This document shows, one piece after another, positions 10,102 to 11,707 of a DNA stretch of 11,707 nt. Each line of letters begins with the position of its first letter. Positions within the stretch are counted from its first letter, which is position 1. The DNA comes from Euryarchaeota archaeon Ods04 (GTDB lineage: Archaea > Halobacteriota > Halobacteria > Halobacteriales > Halorutilaceae), in the NCBI GenBank assembly GCA_028751055.1, contig JAQZDD010000011.1:1-11707 (forward strand), in the 5' to 3' direction. The notes under the pieces are model-generated. The model saw only the letters and a program-made list of their open reading frames with translations, was not told the DNA's origin and searched no databases. A program made the position numbers and the translations under genes.

Positions 10102-10108
10102 GTAGGTT

Positions 10109-10164
10109 GGTAATAGCTGTAAGTGGAGTAAAGGAGCCGAAAGTACCGGTACATAGCAGTAAGT
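10109..10164 (-). repeat. Spaced direct repeat upstream of pstS
   Basis: Two copies of a 12-mer, ATAGCTGTAAGT (10113-10124) and ATAGCAGTAAGT (10153-10164) on the + strand, match at 11 of 12 positions. Similarity extends left to GGTA at 10109 and 10148. They begin exactly 40 nt apart, close to four helical turns, and lie just upstream of the inferred pstS TATA box. This is an activator-like position, so they are candidate binding sites of a phosphate-responsive regulator. Confidence 0.5.
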
Positions 10165-10246
10165 AAAACCGTCGCCGTCTGCCGGATTTACGTCTCTGAA
10201 AGCCTTTCGCACCCTCATCTATATAGAGAAATATATATCTATTGTC

Positions 10247-10288
10247 AGGTATAGGGTGATAGGGTGCTAACTATATACCTAATAGCAC
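10247..10288. repeat. Interleaved inverted repeats with tandem ATAGGGTG
   Basis: AGGTATA (10247-10253) is the exact reverse complement of TATACCT (10274-10280). GTGCTA (10264-10269) is the exact reverse complement of TAGCAC (10283-10288). The arms alternate, so the two dyads overlap and their centres are about 12-13 bp apart. ATAGGGTG occurs twice in tandem (10251-10258, 10259-10266), and the core AGGGTG occurs inverted at 10210-10215. The block lies directly before the TATA-like box of the rightward gene, which suggests overlapping operators. Confidence 0.5.
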
Positions 10289-10292
10289 GATA

Positions 10293-10317
10293 CTTATACT
10301 CTCTCTACCAACGGTAG
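10293..10317 (+). promoter_or_regulatory. Candidate promoter and operator of the AbrB-PhoU gene
   Basis: CTTATAC (10293-10299) is TATA-like and predicts a start near 10320, giving a leader of roughly 85 nt with a Shine-Dalgarno site. Between it and the predicted start lies the dyad CTACC-AAC-GGTAG (10305-10317). That is a good repressor position and could serve autoregulation. Both the promoter and the dyad function are inferred from sequence alone. Confidence 0.4.
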
Positions 10318-10392
10318 GTAATGTGTCACGTACGTCCGGAGACGGTCTGTGCGCTTCGCTCGCTCGGAACCGAAAGACAGAACTCCGAAGTT

Positions 10393-10399
10393 GAGGTGA
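10393..10399 (+). promoter_or_regulatory. Shine-Dalgarno site of the AbrB-PhoU gene
   Basis: GAGGTGA matches the 3' end of archaeal 16S rRNA well and is 7 nt from the ATG at 10407. It fixes the start. It also contrasts with pstS across the control region, where no such site is seen. Confidence 0.8.
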
Positions 10400-10406
10400 A
10401 CCGGAG

Positions 10407-11411
10407 ATGACGTACGACGACCCGATACAACGGAAGGTACAGGTAACCGGTGGTTCGACGTACACCGTCTCGCTCCCGAAGGACTGGGCAGGCGAACAGG
10501 AGATAGAGGCTGGCTCTACCGTGCATCTCTACTCGCGCGACGACAGGCTCTTAGTCTCAAAGGGAGAGTACGACAGCGAGAAACGTTCTGTGACGATACG
10601 GTCGAACAGCCGTGAACCCGAGGACCTCGCAAGGAGCGTTGCCGCCGCCTACATCGCCGGATGCGAGGAGATACGTGTCGAAGGCATGCTCGACAACGAC
10701 CAGAGACGTGCGATACGCGACGCCGTGACCGGACTCGTCGGCATAGAGATACACGAGGAGGGCGAGAGCTTCATCGTCGGAAGGACGATGCTCGATGTGG
10801 GCGACCTTTCGCCCGAACAGACGTTGGTGCAGATGGAGCTAACCGCGCTGTCGATGCACCAAGACGCCGTCGATGCCGTCTTGGAGGGAGACGCAGAGAA
10901 AGGCATGCGTGTCGCACGTCAGGACGACGACGTCGACCGTCTGTTCGGGTTGATCTGCCGAGAGTTTCAGAGGTCGCTCGTCAACGTCGGCGTTCCGATG
11001 CGCGCAGACGGTCTCACTAAGTTCGAGTACTACACAGCGGCGCGCCAGCTCGAACGTATCGCCGACCACGCCGAGAAGATAGCCGAAGTCGCGGAGCGTG
11101 CGGAGACGCCGCCGCCCGACGGCATAGCCGAAGGCTTCGATGAACTCAGCGAAAGGTCGCGCGAACTCGTGAGGCGTTCGGTCACCGGACTCTTGGAAGG
11201 AAAAGACACCGACGAACTGGGCAGTATAGTCGTCGACGCCGACGCGCTCGCCGACGAAGCCGAGCATCTCGACCGTGAGCTATACGAGAGCGGTGCGGAG
11301 GACGGCTACCTCTTCGGCACAGTCTTGGACAGCATAGTCCGCACCTCCGAGTACGGCGTCAACGTCGCGGAGGCGGGTCTGCAGGTTGCGATGCGTGGCA
11401 CCGACGAATAA
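10407..11411 (+). CDS. AbrB-like DNA-binding domain fused to PhoU-like helices; phosphate uptake regulator
   Basis: Probable transcriptional regulator of phosphate uptake, 334 residues. Residues about 7-52 (RKVQVTGGSTYTVSLPKDWA and onward to LYSRDDRLLVS) form an AbrB/SpoVT-type swapped-hairpin DNA-binding fold. A linker domain (60-130) includes RSVAAAYIAGCEEIRVEG. Residues about 135-330 are PhoU-like helical repeats; the first keeps the metal-binding E-xxx-D motif in ARQLERIADHAEKIAEVAE (Glu216, Asp220). In the second, RTSEYGVNVAEAG, the motif is degenerate. Haloarchaea commonly carry this architecture beside pst genes. It is transcribed away from pstS across a shared control region, so pstS and its own promoter are natural targets. 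The start is fixed by a Shine-Dalgarno site 7 nt upstream. It is often annotated PhoU, but it is distinct from the plain PhoU at the end of the pst operon, so I leave the symbol empty. Confidence 0.93.
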   Translation: MTYDDPIQRKVQVTGGSTYTVSLPKDWAGEQEIEAGSTVHLYSRDDRLLVSKGEYDSEKRSVTIRSNSREPEDLARSVAAAYIAGCEEIRVEGMLDNDQRRAIRDAVTGLVGIEIHEEGESFIVGRTMLDVGDLSPEQTLVQMELTALSMHQDAVDAVLEGDAEKGMRVARQDDDVDRLFGLICREFQRSLVNVGVPMRADGLTKFEYYTAARQLERIADHAEKIAEVAERAETPPPDGIAEGFDELSERSRELVRRSVTGLLEGKDTDELGSIVVDADALADEAEHLDRELYESGAEDGYLFGTVLDSIVRTSEYGVNVAEAGLQVAMRGTDE

Positions 11412-11456
11412 GAAGTCGCAAACCTCGACAAGGCACGTCACGAAACTTACGCTACC

Positions 11457-11707
11457 TCATTCGAACTTTATGCCGCAGTCGTAACACACGTCTACGTCGT
11501 CGTCGGTTAGCTTGGCACCGCAGTTGCCGCAGTACGGGTCGTTGTCGAGCGTCATTATCCTTGCTGTCGAGTCGGGCGACTCCACCCACGAAACGAGCGA
11601 GATGAGCCACCAGACGAAGCCGAGGACGAGCGCGCCGCCGCTGATAGCCATACGGAAGACCGCCCTCTCGTACTCAACGGCGTACGCCTCTGCGTCGTCG
11701 GAGACAA
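11457..11707 (-). CDS. Membrane-anchored zinc-ribbon protein, 5' end outside the window
   Basis: Partial gene of unknown function. The reading frame is open from the stop at 11457 to the right edge. An internal ATG at 11651 would give 64 residues, but the upstream codons continue as a plausible acidic segment (DDAEAYAVEYERAVFR), so the true start is probably beyond 11707. A single transmembrane helix, AISGGALVLGFVWWLISLVSWV, is followed by a linker and a C-terminal zinc ribbon, CGNC-x11-CYDC, ending in GIKFE. Such small ribbons bind zinc and often mediate protein contacts. It converges with the AbrB-PhoU gene across 45 nt in which I see no strong hairpin. Confidence 0.75.
   Translation of the reverse strand, partial: VSDDAEAYAVEYERAVFRMAISGGALVLGFVWWLISLVSWVESPDSTARIMTLDNDPYCGNCGAKLTDDDVDVCYDCGIKFE

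Larger units (their letters stand above)
10074..10406. promoter_or_regulatory. Divergent control region between pstS and the AbrB-PhoU gene
   Basis: A 333-bp non-coding region between divergent phosphate genes. It holds a pstS-side promoter, two 12-bp direct repeats 40 nt apart, an AT-rich core at 10216-10245, an array of interleaved inverted and tandem repeats at 10247-10288, a TATA-like box and small palindrome for the rightward gene, and a Shine-Dalgarno site. The concentration of repeats suggests several regulator-binding sites, probably for phosphate control. Individual elements are listed separately. Confidence 0.6.

Noticed and set aside
10074..10154. N-terminal extension of PstS to an upstream ATG at 10154
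   Set aside because: The extra 27 residues are Tyr-rich, would precede the Tat signal, and coincide with the promoter and repeats.

Overview
The window looks like chromosomal DNA of a halophilic archaeon (class Halobacteria or a close relative). The proteins are rich in Asp/Glu and poor in Lys. The catalase-peroxidase closely matches the haloarchaeal type as I remember it, and the phosphate-binding protein carries a Tat-type lipoprotein signal. Promoters look archaeal (TATA-like boxes about 25-35 nt before starts), and the tRNA-Asp matches haloarchaeal ones from memory. Isoleucine codon AUA is used unusually often for a haloarchaeon, which may point to a less-studied lineage. I cannot name the species.

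Layout, left to right. A tRNA-Asp(GTC) gene on the + strand (66-138) is followed by about 220 bp of non-coding DNA and then katG (361-2502, +), a bifunctional catalase-peroxidase. Converging on katG is a minus-strand gene block that reads, in transcription order from the right: pstS-pstC-pstA-pstB-phoU (10073 down to 5624), a 50-nt gap, then arsR-arsC-acr3-usp and a two-helix membrane protein (5573 down to 2513). Nearly all junctions are overlaps or 1-nt gaps, so these are two tight operons in tandem. Divergent from pstS, across a 333-bp AT-rich control region, lies a + strand gene (10407-11411) for a protein with an AbrB-like DNA-binding domain fused to PhoU-like helices. At the right edge is a minus-strand membrane/zinc-ribbon protein that is open to the window end.

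How the genes work together. PstSCAB is the high-affinity phosphate ABC importer; PhoU and the AbrB-PhoU protein are its probable regulators. ArsR-ArsC-Acr3 senses arsenic, reduces arsenate to arsenite and expels arsenite. Arsenate mimics phosphate and can enter through phosphate transporters, so the tandem arrangement makes physiological sense, and no terminator is visible between the two operons. A universal stress protein and a membrane protein are appended to the ars operon.

Most of the window consists of well-known families. I see no convincing wholly new system. The parts most worth a second look are the structured pstS/phoU-like control region (spaced direct repeats and interleaved inverted repeats), the possible pst-to-ars read-through, the His/Cys-rich N-terminus of Acr3, the unrecognised membrane protein at the end of the ars operon, and the recurrent TAAGATG gene junctions.
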